Source: Pseudactinotalea terrae
GTDB taxonomy: Bacteria > Actinomycetota > Actinomycetes > Actinomycetales > Beutenbergiaceae
Assembly (NCBI RefSeq): GCF_009733845.1
Contig: NZ_WNXZ01000005.1
Location: 1 to 64,000 of the forward strand
Length of the DNA: 64,000 bases
Direction: 5' to 3'
Shown: positions 43,918 to 53,136 of the stretch, one piece after another
Layout of the letters: each line of letters starts with the position of its first letter
Position numbering within the stretch: the first letter of the stretch is position 1
Translations under genes and position numbers: made by a program
The notes under the pieces: model-generated
Databases searched by the model: none
Told to the model about the DNA's origin: nothing
The model's input: the letters and a program-made list of their open reading frames with translations, nothing else

Positions 43918-43951
43918 TGCACATATGTGCAGGATGCTTGCGCAATTGTGC
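43918..43951. promoter_or_regulatory. Paired palindromic operators between regulator and glpD
   Basis: TGCACATATGTGCA (43918-43931) is a perfect 14-base palindrome and GCGCAATTGTGC (43940-43951) a near-perfect one. Their centres are 21 bases apart, about two helical turns, so one regulator could occupy both on the same DNA face. Confidence 0.75.
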
Positions 43952-44039
43952 TGCCACCCGCAAGTCTGTGCTCGTGCGGCGTCGACGCTGCGCCCGGGAG
44001 ATTCCTCCCGCGACCCGATCCCAAGGGAGAGGTGCCATC

Positions 44040-45782
44040 GTGACGGCAACGGCACTCACGGCCGAGAAGCGCTCCGAGGCCCTGGCAGCGATGAGCGACG
44101 ACGCAGGGCTCGACGTCCTCGTCGTCGGTGGCGGCGTCACCGGCGCCGGTATCGCGCTCGATGCCGCGACGCGCGGCCTGCGCACCGGCATCGTCGAGGC
44201 GCAGGACTGGGCGAGCGGCACGTCGTCGCGCTCCTCCAAGCTGGTGCACGGCGGCTTGCGCTATCTGCAGATGCTCGACTTCCACCTGGTGCACGAGGCC
44301 CTCAACGAGCGCGACCTGCTCCTGTCCGAGCTCGCGCCGCACCTCGTGCGCGCCGTGCCGTTCCTCTACCCGCTGGAGCACCGCGTCTGGGAGCGCTTCT
44401 ACGTGGGCTCAGGCGTCGGGCTCTACGACGCGCTCGCGTCGCTGTCTTCGCGCCGCCGCGCCACCCCGTTCCACAAGCACCTCTCCCACACCCAGCTCGG
44501 CAAGGTGTTCCCGGACCTTCGCCCTGATGCCGCGATCGGCGCCATCCAGTACTGGGACGCCCAGGTCGACGACGCCCGCCTCGTGGTGACGCTCGTCCGC
44601 ACCGCCGCCTCCTACGGGGCGCTCGCCGCGAACCGGACCCAGGTCGTGGAGATGACGAAGGACGGCGACCGGGTGACCGGCGCCGTCGTCGTCGACCTCG
44701 AGAGCGGCGAGCAGCGCACGATCAAGGCCAAGACGGTGATCAACGCGACCGGTGTGTGGACCGAGAAGACCGAAGCGCTCGCGGACACCGAGGGCGGCCT
44801 GCGGGTGCTGGCCTCCAAGGGCATCCACATCGTGGTGCCCCGTGAGCGCATCCGTGGTGAACGGGGTCTGATCCTTCAGACCGAGAAGAGCGTGCTCTTC
44901 GTGATCCCGTGGTCGCGGTACTGGGTGATCGGCACGACCGACACCACCTACACCGAGGACCCGGTGCACCCCGTCGCCACCGCCGAGGACATCGAGTACG
45001 TGCTCGACCACGCCAACGCGGTGCTGCGCGACCCGCTCACCCGCGACGACGTGATCGGCACCTGGGCCGGTCTGCGCCCGCTGCTGCAGCCGGGCACCAA
45101 GGAGGGCACCTCCTCGGCCAAGGTCTCACGCGAGCACACGACCGCCTCCCCCACCCCGGGGCTCGTGGTCATCGCCGGCGGCAAGCTGACCACCTACCGC
45201 GTGATGGCCAAGGACGCCGTCGACTTCGCGCTCGGCTCTGACGAAGCGGCCGCCGCGACCCCATCCATCACCGATCGCGTCCCGCTCGCCGGCGCCGTGG
45301 GCTTCGCGACCGCTCGTCGCAAGGCGCGTGGCTGGGCAGACACCTACGGCTGGACCAAGCAGATCACCGACCACCTGCTGCACCGCTACGGCGGGCAGCT
45401 GAGCGACCTCGTCGCCATGATCGAGGCACAGCCCGATCTGGCGAAGCCGCTCGAAGGCGCGCCCGACTACCTGCGCGTCGAGATCGCCTTCGCGGCCAGC
45501 CACGAGCAGGTGGTCCACCTCGAGGACGTGATGCTGCACCGCACCCGGCTCACCTACGAGCAGCGCGACGGCGGGGTGGCCGCTCTCGACGAGATCGGCG
45601 AGATCCTGGCCCCCATCCTGGGCTGGGACTCCCCGCAGGTCGAGCGTGAGAAGCAGTCCTACCTCGACCGGCGTGAGGCTGAGGCCGCCGCCGCACAGAC
45701 CACCAGCGACGCCGAGGGCGCGCTGGCCAGGGCGCAGGCGCCCGACATCGTCCCGATGCGTCCACTCGACGCGCCTGCGTGA
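44040..45782 (+). CDS. glpD: FAD-dependent glycerol-3-phosphate dehydrogenase
   Basis: 580-residue membrane-associated flavoenzyme oxidising glycerol-3-phosphate to dihydroxyacetone phosphate and passing electrons to menaquinone. FAD motif VVGGGVTGAGIALDAATRGL at about residues 30-49, then SSRSSKLVHGGLRYLQ, and the C-terminal DAO_C domain. GTG start with GGGAGAGG seven bases upstream. A hairpin (45784-45826, 14-base arms with two mismatches) follows the stop before glpF. Confidence 0.96.
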   Translation: MTATALTAEKRSEALAAMSDDAGLDVLVVGGGVTGAGIALDAATRGLRTGIVEAQDWASGTSSRSSKLVHGGLRYLQMLDFHLVHEALNERDLLLSELAPHLVRAVPFLYPLEHRVWERFYVGSGVGLYDALASLSSRRRATPFHKHLSHTQLGKVFPDLRPDAAIGAIQYWDAQVDDARLVVTLVRTAASYGALAANRTQVVEMTKDGDRVTGAVVVDLESGEQRTIKAKTVINATGVWTEKTEALADTEGGLRVLASKGIHIVVPRERIRGERGLILQTEKSVLFVIPWSRYWVIGTTDTTYTEDPVHPVATAEDIEYVLDHANAVLRDPLTRDDVIGTWAGLRPLLQPGTKEGTSSAKVSREHTTASPTPGLVVIAGGKLTTYRVMAKDAVDFALGSDEAAAATPSITDRVPLAGAVGFATARRKARGWADTYGWTKQITDHLLHRYGGQLSDLVAMIEAQPDLAKPLEGAPDYLRVEIAFAASHEQVVHLEDVMLHRTRLTYEQRDGGVAALDEIGEILAPILGWDSPQVEREKQSYLDRREAEAAAAQTTSDAEGALARAQAPDIVPMRPLDAPA

Positions 45783-45869
45783 TCCCGATGCCGCACAGCG
45801 GCATGCTGGCCGTGTGGCGCATCGGGGCGTCCACACCTTCACCCCCTCGATGACGAGAAAGAGAGTCTG

Positions 45870-46604
45870 ATGGACATTATCCTCCCGGAGGCAGTGGGTA
45901 CCTTCCTGCTGATCCTCCTTGGTTGCGGCGTCGTCGCCAACGTCGTTCTCGCCGGCACCAAGGGCAACGGCGGCGGCTGGCTGCTGATCAACTTCGGATG
46001 GGGACTCGGCGTCTTCGCCGGCGTCTACGCCGCGGTCGACACCGGCGCGCACATCAACCCTGCGGTGACCTTCGGTCTGTGGGCGGCCGGGGGCGATCTC
46101 GCCCAGGGCGTGCCTGCAACCGTCTCCAACGTCCTGATGTACATCATCGGTCAGTTCATCGGCGCGATCCTCGGTGCCGTGTTCTGCTGGCTGGCCTACA
46201 AGCAGCACTTCGACGACGAGCCCGACGCAGCGAACAAGCTCGCGGTGTTCTCCACCGGCCCCGCGAAGCGGTCGCTCGGCTGGAATACGGTGACCGAGGT
46301 CATCGCGACGTTCGTGCTCGTCTTCGTCGTCATCGCCTTCGGAGGTACGCCCTCGGGCCTCGGGCCGCTGGCCGTCGCACTGCTGGTGGTCGGCATCGGC
46401 GCCAGCCTCGGTGGCCCCACCGGGTACGCCATCAACCCGGCACGTGACCTCGGCCCGCGCATCGCGCACGCGATCCTGCCGATCAAGGGCAAGGGCTCCT
46501 CGGACTGGGGCTACTCCTGGGTCCCGGTCCTCGGCCCGATCATCGGCGGCGTGCTGGCGGGTCTGCTCGCCGACCCGCTGCTCTCGTTCATCCCGCTCAG
46601 CTGA
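45870..46604 (+). CDS. glpF: Glycerol facilitator (MIP/aquaglyceroporin)
   Basis: 244 residues with six membrane helices and the two NPA half-helix motifs, HINPAVTFG (~68) and YAINPARDLGPR (~188). The Asp after the second NPA-R is the aquaglyceroporin-type residue, supporting glycerol over water. Lies between glpD and glpK on the same strand, 87 bases after glpD. Confidence 0.95.
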   Translation: MDIILPEAVGTFLLILLGCGVVANVVLAGTKGNGGGWLLINFGWGLGVFAGVYAAVDTGAHINPAVTFGLWAAGGDLAQGVPATVSNVLMYIIGQFIGAILGAVFCWLAYKQHFDDEPDAANKLAVFSTGPAKRSLGWNTVTEVIATFVLVFVVIAFGGTPSGLGPLAVALLVVGIGASLGGPTGYAINPARDLGPRIAHAILPIKGKGSSDWGYSWVPVLGPIIGGVLAGLLADPLLSFIPLS

Positions 46605-46611
46605 CCCACCA

Positions 46612-46646
46612 GGTGGGCGCCGCCTGAGACCTCAGCGGCGCCCACC
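46612..46646. other. Strong hairpin between glpF and glpK
   Basis: A 12-base perfect stem ggtgggcgccgc/gcggcgcccacc capped by ctgag/ctcag starts eight bases after the glpF stop. There is no T tract, so it may protect or partially terminate the glpDF message and set the glpF:glpK ratio. Confidence 0.7.
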
Positions 46647-46727
46647 GGGTCAGCACCTCTGCAGCACCGCCCCGAACACAGCGCCGTCACCTCGGCGCGC
46701 CACACGAAGAAGTGAAGGGAACCAGTC

Positions 46728-48248
46728 ATGTCGGACGAGAAGTACGTCCTCGCGATCGACCAGGGCACCACGAGTACCCGCGCGATCGTCTTCAACCACT
46801 CCGGTCAGATCGTCGAGAGCGGTCAGCTCGAGCACGAGCAGATCTTCCCGAAGGCCGGCTGGGTCGAGCACGACCCGGCCGAGATCTGGCGCAACACCCG
46901 TGAGGTCGTCGCCCTCGCGCTCACCCGAGCGAACATCACCAAGGACGACCTGGTGGCGGTGGGTATCACGAACCAGCGCGAGACCGCCGTCGTCTGGGAC
47001 AAGAACACCGGCGAGGCCGTCTACAACGCCATCGTCTGGCAGGACACCCGTACCCAGAAGATCGTCGACGAGCTCGGCGGTGGCGACGCGGACAAGTACA
47101 AGGCCAAGGTCGGCCTGCCGCTCGCGACCTACTTCTCCGGGCCCAAGGTCAAGTGGATCCTCGACAACGTCGAGGGCGCCCGCGAGAAGGCCGAGGCCGG
47201 CGACCTGCTGTTCGGCAACACCGACACCTGGGTGCTGTGGAACCTCACGGGCGGCACGAACGGCGGCGTGCACGTCACCGATGTGACCAACGCCAGCCGC
47301 ACGATGCTGATGGACCTGACCACGCTGGACTGGGACGCCGACATCGCCTCCGACATGGGTATCCCGATGTCGATGCTGCCCGAGATCAAGTCCTCCTCCG
47401 AGGTCTACGGAGAGGGGCGCAAGAACGGTCACCTCGCCGGCATCCCGATCGCGGGCATCCTCGGCGACCAGCAGGCAGCCACGTTCGGGCAGGCGTGCTT
47501 CGAGGTCGGCATGGCCAAGAACACCTACGGCACCGGCAACTTCATGCTCATCAACACCGGTACCGAGCAGGTGCCGAGCGAGAACGGGCTGCTGACGACC
47601 GTCTGCTACAAGATCGGTGACCAGCCGGCCGTGTACGCGCTCGAGGGATCGATCGCCGTCACGGGCTCGCTCGTGCAGTGGCTCCGCGACAACCTGGGCA
47701 TGATCTCCTCCGCCCCCGAGGTCGAGGATCTGGCCAAGAGCGTCGACGACAACGGTGGTGCGTACTTCGTGCCGGCGTTCTCGGGTCTGTTCGCCCCGTA
47801 CTGGCGCTCCGACGCCCGCGGCGCGCTCGTGGGCCTGACGCGGTTCGTCAACAAGGGTCACATCGCGCGGGCCGCCCTGGAGGCCACGGCCTTCCAGACC
47901 CGCGAGGTGCTCGACGCGATGAACGCCGACTCGGGTGTGGACCTGACCGAGCTGAAGGTCGACGGCGGCATGATCGCCAACGAGACCCTCATGCAGTTCC
48001 AGGCCGACATCCTGGGCGTGCCGGTGGTTCGCCCGCAGGTCGCCGAGACCACGGCGCTGGGCGCGGCCTACGCGGCCGGCATCGCCGTCGGCTTCTGGAA
48101 CGGCGAGCAGGACGTCATCGACAACTGGGCCGAGGACAAGCGCTGGGAGCCCAGCATGGACGACGGCGAGCGCGACCGCCTGTACCGCAACTGGAAGAAG
48201 GCCGTCACGAAGACCTTCGACTGGGTCGACGAGGACACGGAGGCCTGA
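46728..48248 (+). CDS. glpK: Glycerol kinase
   Basis: 506-residue FGGY-family kinase phosphorylating imported glycerol. N-terminal phosphate-binding [13 protein letters not shown], the glycerol-binding [12 protein letters not shown] (~85), central [13 protein letters not shown] (~245) and the C-terminal signature near [21 protein letters not shown] with GAAGGGA about nine bases upstream. Followed by a strong terminator. Confidence 0.97.
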   Translation: MSDEKYVLAIDQGTTSTRAIVFNHSGQIVESGQLEHEQIFPKAGWVEHDPAEIWRNTREVVALALTRANITKDDLVAVGITNQRETAVVWDKNTGEAVYNAIVWQDTRTQKIVDELGGGDADKYKAKVGLPLATYFSGPKVKWILDNVEGAREKAEAGDLLFGNTDTWVLWNLTGGTNGGVHVTDVTNASRTMLMDLTTLDWDADIASDMGIPMSMLPEIKSSSEVYGEGRKNGHLAGIPIAGILGDQQAATFGQACFEVGMAKNTYGTGNFMLINTGTEQVPSENGLLTTVCYKIGDQPAVYALEGSIAVTGSLVQWLRDNLGMISSAPEVEDLAKSVDDNGGAYFVPAFSGLFAPYWRSDARGALVGLTRFVNKGHIARAALEATAFQTREVLDAMNADSGVDLTELKVDGGMIANETLMQFQADILGVPVVRPQVAETTALGAAYAAGIAVGFWNGEQDVIDNWAEDKRWEPSMDDGERDRLYRNWKKAVTKTFDWVDEDTEA

Positions 48249-48270
48249 CCTCACCCCGTCGCGCGAACAA

Positions 48271-48306
48271 ACGGCGCCCCACCGGTTCAGACCGGTGGGG
48301 CGCCGT
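48271..48306. terminator. Bidirectional terminator after glpK
   Basis: A perfect 16-base stem (acggcgccccaccggt with its reverse complement) around the loop TCAG separates the convergent glpK and the lldD-like gene. It is the strongest hairpin in the window; T-rich tails are weak on both sides. Confidence 0.88.
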
Positions 48307-48363
48307 CATGTCTACAGCGGGTCCGTCCTCGCTGCTTGCCCGGCAGCGGCTCGCCGCCGTGGC

Positions 48364-49692
48364 TCAGGACTTCGCGCGGGCCGGCTTGCGTGTCTGCCGT
48401 GCGGACCTGGCCGGCGCGGCCTTCGTCTGCTCGACGGCGGAGCTCGCCGCATCCGCGTACGTCAGCTGACGCGGTGCGAGCCGCACCAGCTGGGTGACGT
48501 GCTCCGGGCTGAGCTCCTCGAGGCTCGCCACGCCGATGAGGCGCATCACACGGCTGATCTCGCCCGTGAGGATCTGCAGCATCCGGTCGACGCCGGCCTG
48601 GCCGCCGGCCATCAGTCCGTACAGGTAGGCGCGGCCCACCATCGTGAAGCGGGCGCCGAGCGCGACCGAGGCCACGACATCGGCTCCGGACATGATCCCG
48701 GTGTCGAGGTGCACCTCGAGATCGTTGCCGACCTCACGGACGACCTCAGGCAGCAACAGGAACGGCACCGGGGCGCGGTCGAGCTGCCGGCCGCCGTGGT
48801 TCGACAGCGTGATGCCGTCGACGCCCAGATCGGCGAGCTTGCGCGCGTCCTCGACGTTCTGCACGCCCTTGATCACGACCTTGCCGTCCCAGTGGGAACG
48901 GATCTCGGCGAGCGCGTCGTAGTCGATGCTCGGGTCGAACATCGTGTCCAGGATGTCGGCGACCGAGCCGTCGAACTTGGTGACCGACGCGAACTCCAGG
49001 GGCTCGGTCGTGAGGTAGTTGATCCACCACTCCGGGCGCGGCAACGCATCGATGATCGTCATCGGGGTCAGCTGTGGCGGGAACGCCATGCCGTTGCGCT
49101 TGTCCCTGTGCCGAGCACCCGCGACCGGGGTGTCCACCGTGATCAGCAGCGTGTCGTAACCCGCCGCGCTCGCCCGTTCCACCAGATCCAGCGAGCGCTG
49201 CCGCTCCTTCATCATGTACAGCTGGAACCAGAGCCGCCCGCGCGGGGCAGCCTTGCGGACCTCCTCGATCGAGGTCGTGCCCAGTGTCGAGAGGACGAAC
49301 GGCACGTCGAACTTCTGCGCGGCCGTGGCGCCCGCCCGCTCGCCCGCGGCATGCATCAGCCGTGTGAAGCCGGTGGGTGCGATGCCCACCGGGAAGGCGG
49401 CGGGCTTGCCCAGCACGTCCCAGGACGTCGAGACGTTCGTGACGTCCTTGAGGATGCTGGGGTGGAACTCGACGTCCTCGAACGCCTTCCGGGCGCGGGC
49501 GAGCCCCACCTCGTTCTCCGCCGCGCCGTCGGTGTAGTCGAACGGCCCCTTCGGGGTGCGGCGCTTCGCGATCCGCCGCAGGTCCCAGATCGTCTGCGCC
49601 TTCTCGAGCCGGGTCGCTGCGAAGTTGAGGCTCGGAGCGCGGAAGTTCAGCTGCTCGCGCAGGACGGAGAGGTTGGGGAGTCGTCGTTCCAT
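48364..49692 (-). CDS. lldD: FMN-dependent alpha-hydroxy-acid dehydrogenase (LldD-like)
   Basis: 442 residues of the L-lactate dehydrogenase/glycolate oxidase barrel. FMN-binding and catalytic features: [18 protein letters not shown] (~92), [12 protein letters not shown] (~150), [11 protein letters not shown] and the catalytic His in [10 protein letters not shown] (~300), then [19 protein letters not shown]-lactate is the likely substrate, with electrons to quinone; mandelate or glycolate cannot be excluded. The tail is Lys/Arg/Ala-rich. ATG at 49692. Divergent from an AEC transporter with a candidate operator between. Confidence 0.9.
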   Translation of the reverse strand: MERRLPNLSVLREQLNFRAPSLNFAATRLEKAQTIWDLRRIAKRRTPKGPFDYTDGAAENEVGLARARKAFEDVEFHPSILKDVTNVSTSWDVLGKPAAFPVGIAPTGFTRLMHAAGERAGATAAQKFDVPFVLSTLGTTSIEEVRKAAPRGRLWFQLYMMKERQRSLDLVERASAAGYDTLLITVDTPVAGARHRDKRNGMAFPPQLTPMTIIDALPRPEWWINYLTTEPLEFASVTKFDGSVADILDTMFDPSIDYDALAEIRSHWDGKVVIKGVQNVEDARKLADLGVDGITLSNHGGRQLDRAPVPFLLLPEVVREVGNDLEVHLDTGIMSGADVVASVALGARFTMVGRAYLYGLMAGGQAGVDRMLQILTGEISRVMRLIGVASLEELSPEHVTQLVRLAPRQLTYADAASSAVEQTKAAPARSARQTRKPARAKS

Positions 49693-49755
49693 GGCCTGCT
49701 CTCGTGTGGTTCTCGACGGCGGCAGTGCTGTCTCGCCGCCCTCCACCCTAGTTCC

Positions 49756-49777
49756 TGGATTTTACCGATTCAATCCA
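49756..49777. promoter_or_regulatory. Candidate operator upstream of the lldD-like gene
   Basis: TGGATT, ten bases, AATCCA: a short inverted repeat in an AT-rich patch (ggattttaccgattcaatcc) inside the divergent region. A GntR/LldR- or LacI-type site is possible; the regulator is not in the window. Confidence 0.45.
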
Positions 49778-49867
49778 CGACCTCGTGCCCGCGCCTGGTA
49801 TGCGGGGCAAGGCAACCGAAACCAACATGCGCAGGGGGAATCTCGGCCTGCGATACGGTCGCTGCTC

Positions 49868-49891
49868 GTGAGGACCCGGGCAGACCGCTGA
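49868..49891 (+). CDS. Possible seven-residue leader peptide of the AEC transporter gene
   Basis: GTG at 49868, eight bases after TACGGT (49854-49859), begins a leaderless frame of seven codons (MRTRADR) whose TGA overlaps the transporter ATG as TGATG. No SD with normal spacing precedes the transporter ATG, so terminating ribosomes may reinitiate there. The content (three Arg in seven codons) might matter for regulation. Small and unproven. Confidence 0.4.
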   Translation: MRTRADR

Positions 49892-50811
49892 TGGGTGCCG
49901 TCCTCACGTCCTTGGGCACGATGGCCGCGATCGTCGTCGTCGGCTGGCTCCTCGGCCGCCTGAAGGTGCTCGGTGATGGAGCCCAGCTCGTGATCGCGAA
50001 GCTCGTCTTCGTCGTCGCGACCCCCTCGCTGCTGTTCGCGACGATCGCCGAGTCGGACCTGCACCTCCTGCTCACCCGAACCGCGCTGGTCACGGTGGTG
50101 ACCACCGCCACGGTCGCGGCCATCGCCGCCGTCGTGCTGCGGGTGGCGCTGCGGCGGAACGCGGGCGAGAGCACGATCGGCGCGCTCTCCGCCTCCTACC
50201 TGAACGTCGGCAACCTCGGGCTGCCGCTGGCCGTCTACATGCTCGGCGACCCGGTCGTGATCGTGCCTACCCTGCTGTTCCAGCTGCTGGTGCTCGCGCC
50301 CGCGGCGTTCGTGGTGATGGAGTCCCGCGGCAGCGGGCGCGGCGGCCGTGCCGTGCTCACCGGGATCGGCCGCTCCCTGCGCAACCCGATCATCATCGCC
50401 GCGCTGGCCGGGGTGGTGCTGGCACTGCTGCCGCCGCTGCCGATCTGGCTGCTCAACCCGTTCCATCTCGTCGGCGCAGCCGCTGCCCCGCTCGCGCTGA
50501 TCATGCTCGGCATGACGCTGTCCGGCCCGCAGTCGAAGGGCAACCGCGCCCCGGTCCCGGATCTCGCCCTCACCGTCTCGCTGCGGACCATCGTGCACCC
50601 GGTGGCCGCCTGGGCGCTGGGTACCTGGCTCGGGCTGGAGGGCGCAGTGCTGTTCGGCGTGGTGGCGATGGCAGCCCTGCCGACTGCGCAGAACGTCCTC
50701 GTGTACGCCATGAGGTACGGCACCGGCCAGCCGATCGCCCGCGACTCACAGCTGATCACCACCGTGCTCGCCGTGCCGCTGCTGATCCTGGTATCGCTCG
50801 CGCTCGGCTGA
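49891..50811 (+). CDS. AEC-family (auxin efflux carrier-like) transporter
   Basis: 306 residues, ten predicted membrane helices in two bundles of five. Typical motifs: LVFVVATPSLLFATIAESD (helix 2) and SYLNVGNLGLPLAVYMLGD (helix 4), with mirrored counterparts near SAPLALIMLGMTLSG-like sequence and ALPTAQNVLVYAMRYG. Bacterial members carry organic acids such as malate; lactate is suggested only by the divergent lldD-like gene. ATG at 49891 overlaps a short leader frame. Confidence 0.9.
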   Translation: MGAVLTSLGTMAAIVVVGWLLGRLKVLGDGAQLVIAKLVFVVATPSLLFATIAESDLHLLLTRTALVTVVTTATVAAIAAVVLRVALRRNAGESTIGALSASYLNVGNLGLPLAVYMLGDPVVIVPTLLFQLLVLAPAAFVVMESRGSGRGGRAVLTGIGRSLRNPIIIAALAGVVLALLPPLPIWLLNPFHLVGAAAAPLALIMLGMTLSGPQSKGNRAPVPDLALTVSLRTIVHPVAAWALGTWLGLEGAVLFGVVAMAALPTAQNVLVYAMRYGTGQPIARDSQLITTVLAVPLLILVSLALG

Positions 50812-50842
50812 GGCGCGCCGATGCCGCGAGACCACCTGACGA

Positions 50843-51616
50843 TCAGCGCAGCAGCCGCTCGATGTTGCTCTCGGCCCACGCGAGGTGGTCGTCCGCCTCG
50901 GCGAGGAACCCGTCGGCGACCCAGGTGCGCTGCGGCTCGATGCCGCGGGCGGCGAGGTCGGCGACCTCCTCACGGGTGCGGTGCTTGCGGGTCAGGATCG
51001 CGGCCGCGACCTCGGCGAGGTCGAGGTCCGCGCCGGGGCCGTAGCCGTCCAGGAAGACGCGCAGCCGTGCCCCGCGGTCCGGCACCTGCGTGAAGCCGTG
51101 CCAGCGCAGGCAGTCCTCATCGGTGCGTAGGGGCAGCAGGTAGTCGAGCGCGTAGGCGACGTCGTCGAGCGCAGGGCCGGGGCGGGCGAGGTCCCAGTCG
51201 AACAGCCCGACCGCCAGCCCGTCTCGCCACGCCATGTTCCACGGACCGGGATCACCGTGCAGCACCGTGAGTGACTCGCCCGCGATCGCAGGGAAGGCCC
51301 AGACGGCCCCCGGCGGCGGGTTGAAGCTGCGCGCCGCGTCGTGGATGCGCCGCAGCAGCGTCGCAGCGGACCTCAGACCACGGTCGGTCGCCTGCAGGCC
51401 CCACGCATCCTTCCCGGCGACGCCCTCCACCAGGCGGACCACCTCGACCCCGGCGACACCGCCTTCACCGCTGGCCCCGAGCTCGCACGAGAGCGGCTCC
51501 GGTACCTCGAGGCCCTTCCCACGCAAGTGACGCAGCAGCGCGTGCACCGTCGGCGTCCACGGGTAGGCCGGACGCCGCACGAGGTCGCCGTCGACCTCGA
51601 CGCGGCGATCGCTCAC
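50843..51616 (-). CDS. Aminoglycoside-phosphotransferase-fold kinase
   Basis: 257 residues of the APH/choline-kinase fold. Catalytic loop TVLHGDPGPWNMAWRDG (~155) and the metal Asp in VGLFDWDLARPGPALDD (~175). Many such proteins phosphorylate sugars or unknown small molecules, so an antibiotic role should not be assumed. GTG at 51616 overlaps the stop of the upstream hydrolase gene by four bases (GTGA), linking the two functionally. Confidence 0.87.
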   Translation of the reverse strand: MSDRRVEVDGDLVRRPAYPWTPTVHALLRHLRGKGLEVPEPLSCELGASGEGGVAGVEVVRLVEGVAGKDAWGLQATDRGLRSAATLLRRIHDAARSFNPPPGAVWAFPAIAGESLTVLHGDPGPWNMAWRDGLAVGLFDWDLARPGPALDDVAYALDYLLPLRTDEDCLRWHGFTQVPDRGARLRVFLDGYGPGADLDLAEVAAAILTRKHRTREEVADLAARGIEPQRTWVADGFLAEADDHLAWAESNIERLLR

Positions 51617-52767
51617 GCGCGCATCACCGCATCGAGCCAGGCGAACGCCTCGTCGCGCATCTCGCCGGCGAGCGAGTGCGGCAGGTCCACCAGCACCCCA
51701 CGGTAGGCGTCGGGCGCGCCCGCCGCGGCGTAGAGACGGCCGATCTGCTCGTGCGCGGCCCGCATGCCCGCCTCGGGGAAGAGCGCGTCCCGCAGCCCGT
51801 ATCCCACGAACAGCGGCTGCGGGCGCGCTGACGCCGCCACGTCGGGCCAGTCGGCCACGCGCCCCAGCCCCGGGTTGTTGATCATCCAGGTGTGCTTGTG
51901 CAGGTGGCCGTCGAGGAGGTGCTCGTAGCTCGACATCATCGAGGCGACCACGGTGGCGCGGATCTGACCGGGCTCCGCGAGCGCGGTCACAGTGGCGGAC
52001 CGCGCCCCTCCCCCGGACATCCCGATGACGGCGACACCTCCCGGCGCCACGCCCTCGAGCCTGTTGAGGAGATCGACGGCGATGAGGTCCTCTCGCCCGA
52101 CGACGCCGCCCCAGGAGGTGCCCAGCACGCCCAGGGTCTTGGCCATGGCGTCCTCGTGCGCACCTGCGTGGGTGTCGTAGGCCTCGCTGTCCGACAGCGT
52201 CCGCCCGGCACGCTCGGCCTCGGCGAGCTGGAGCGCGGCGACGCTCTCGCTCCGGCTGGGCATGTCCCGCACGGGCGCGCGGCGCGAGCCCCAGCCGAAG
52301 ACGTCGTGGACCAGCACGGCGTAGCCGCGGCGGGCGAGGTCGTTCGCGAACGCTCGGCCGTCGTAGCACTCCTCCCGGAAGACCTGCACGGCGGGAAGGG
52401 GACCGTCCGGCCCGTCGGCGATCTTCTCCTTGCCGTAGTACTTCATGCCGCCGTGGCAGTGCAGCGCGACGACGCCGGGCAGCGCCGCGGTCACACCGGC
52501 GGGTCGCAGCAGCCACGCCTGGGTGGGCGCCCCGAACCCCACGTCCCAGGTGAGCTCGACGCCGTCGACCCCCTCCGCCTGCCACGTCCGCCCACGCGCG
52601 GCGGTGACCGGTGACCACGGCGGCGGGTTGAGCTGCTCCCGGAGCCGCGCCCGCACGGCGGGGCCGTCATCACCCTGCGCGAGCACCGGCCCGGCCGAGC
52701 GCAGCAGTGGCAGCAGGCCGGAGATCGAGCCGAGGTCGGCGAGCACGGGGGCGGTGGGCTCCGTCAT
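51613..52767 (-). CDS. Alpha/beta-hydrolase (acetylxylan-esterase/dienelactone-hydrolase-like)
   Basis: 384-residue serine hydrolase without signal peptide. Oxyanion region VVALHCHGGMKYYG (~95), nucleophile in AVIGMSGGGARSA (~250), Asp near VGYGLRDALFPEAG (~325) and His in VDLPHSLAGEM (~365). The overall layout resembles the large cytoplasmic acyl-esterases found near carbohydrate genes. It could remove acetyl groups from imported oligosaccharides; that is inferred from the neighbouring pectin/xylan locus. Confidence 0.82.
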   Translation of the reverse strand: MTEPTAPVLADLGSISGLLPLLRSAGPVLAQGDDGPAVRARLREQLNPPPWSPVTAARGRTWQAEGVDGVELTWDVGFGAPTQAWLLRPAGVTAALPGVVALHCHGGMKYYGKEKIADGPDGPLPAVQVFREECYDGRAFANDLARRGYAVLVHDVFGWGSRRAPVRDMPSRSESVAALQLAEAERAGRTLSDSEAYDTHAGAHEDAMAKTLGVLGTSWGGVVGREDLIAVDLLNRLEGVAPGGVAVIGMSGGGARSATVTALAEPGQIRATVVASMMSSYEHLLDGHLHKHTWMINNPGLGRVADWPDVAASARPQPLFVGYGLRDALFPEAGMRAAHEQIGRLYAAAGAPDAYRGVLVDLPHSLAGEMRDEAFAWLDAVMRA

Positions 52768-53040
52768 GGGTCACAGCCTGCCAGGAGCCCCGCCCCGCAC
52801 GGCGGCGGCGTCCATGGCGCGGATCGGGCCCGACCACTCCGACGCGTCCCGGCGTCGACGTCATCGTCCATGGGGACGCCACCGCGTGACCCCAGCGCCG
52901 AAACGGCAACCAGGTCACGCCTCGGGGCTCTGGCGGACCGGGCATGTCGCTCGTCCTCATGGGCAGCCCTAACGCCGCGCTGCACGCACCACCTCGCCCG
53001 CGGACGCGGCGGGACAGCACCGGCCTCCGCGGCCTCACCA

Positions 53041-53054
53041 TGTAACCGCTTCCG
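53041..53054 (+). promoter_or_regulatory. LacI-type operator 1 before sugar ABC genes
   Basis: TGTAACCGCTTCCG shares TGTAACCGCTT with the site in front of the lacI-fusion gene at 57950. It is an imperfect version of the LacI-family consensus with a central CG. Confidence 0.7.
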
Positions 53055-53094
53055 TAACCAGGAATATTGTTCTACCATCGCTTCGCAGCCGCAA

Positions 53095-53108
53095 TGTAAG
53101 CGGTTCCA
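53095..53108 (-). promoter_or_regulatory. LacI-type operator 2 before sugar ABC genes
   Basis: TGTAAGCGGTTCCA; its reverse complement TGGAACCGCTTACA matches the other two sites at AACCGCTT. It lies 54 bases downstream of operator 1 (about five helical turns), suiting either DNA looping or promoter/downstream blocking, and about 29 bases before the start codon. Confidence 0.7.
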
Positions 53109-53136
53109 CGAATCCAGGCTCTGCGAGGAGAAGTCA

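Larger units (their letters stand above)
52768..53136. other. 369-bp intergenic region with LacI-type operators
   Basis: Divergent promoter region between the hydrolase gene and the sugar-binding protein gene. From 52768 to about 53035 I see no gene or clear repeat; the open frames there have no sensible start or family. The last 100 bases contain two LacI-type half-palindromes listed separately and an AT-rich ggaatattgttctacc stretch that probably holds the promoter. Confidence 0.6.

Noticed and set aside
52870-53136. In-frame extension upstream of the sugar-binding protein
   Set aside because: It would place about 89 unrelated residues before a perfect Tat/lipobox signal peptide and would cover the operators; the ATG at 53137 has a good ribosome-binding site.
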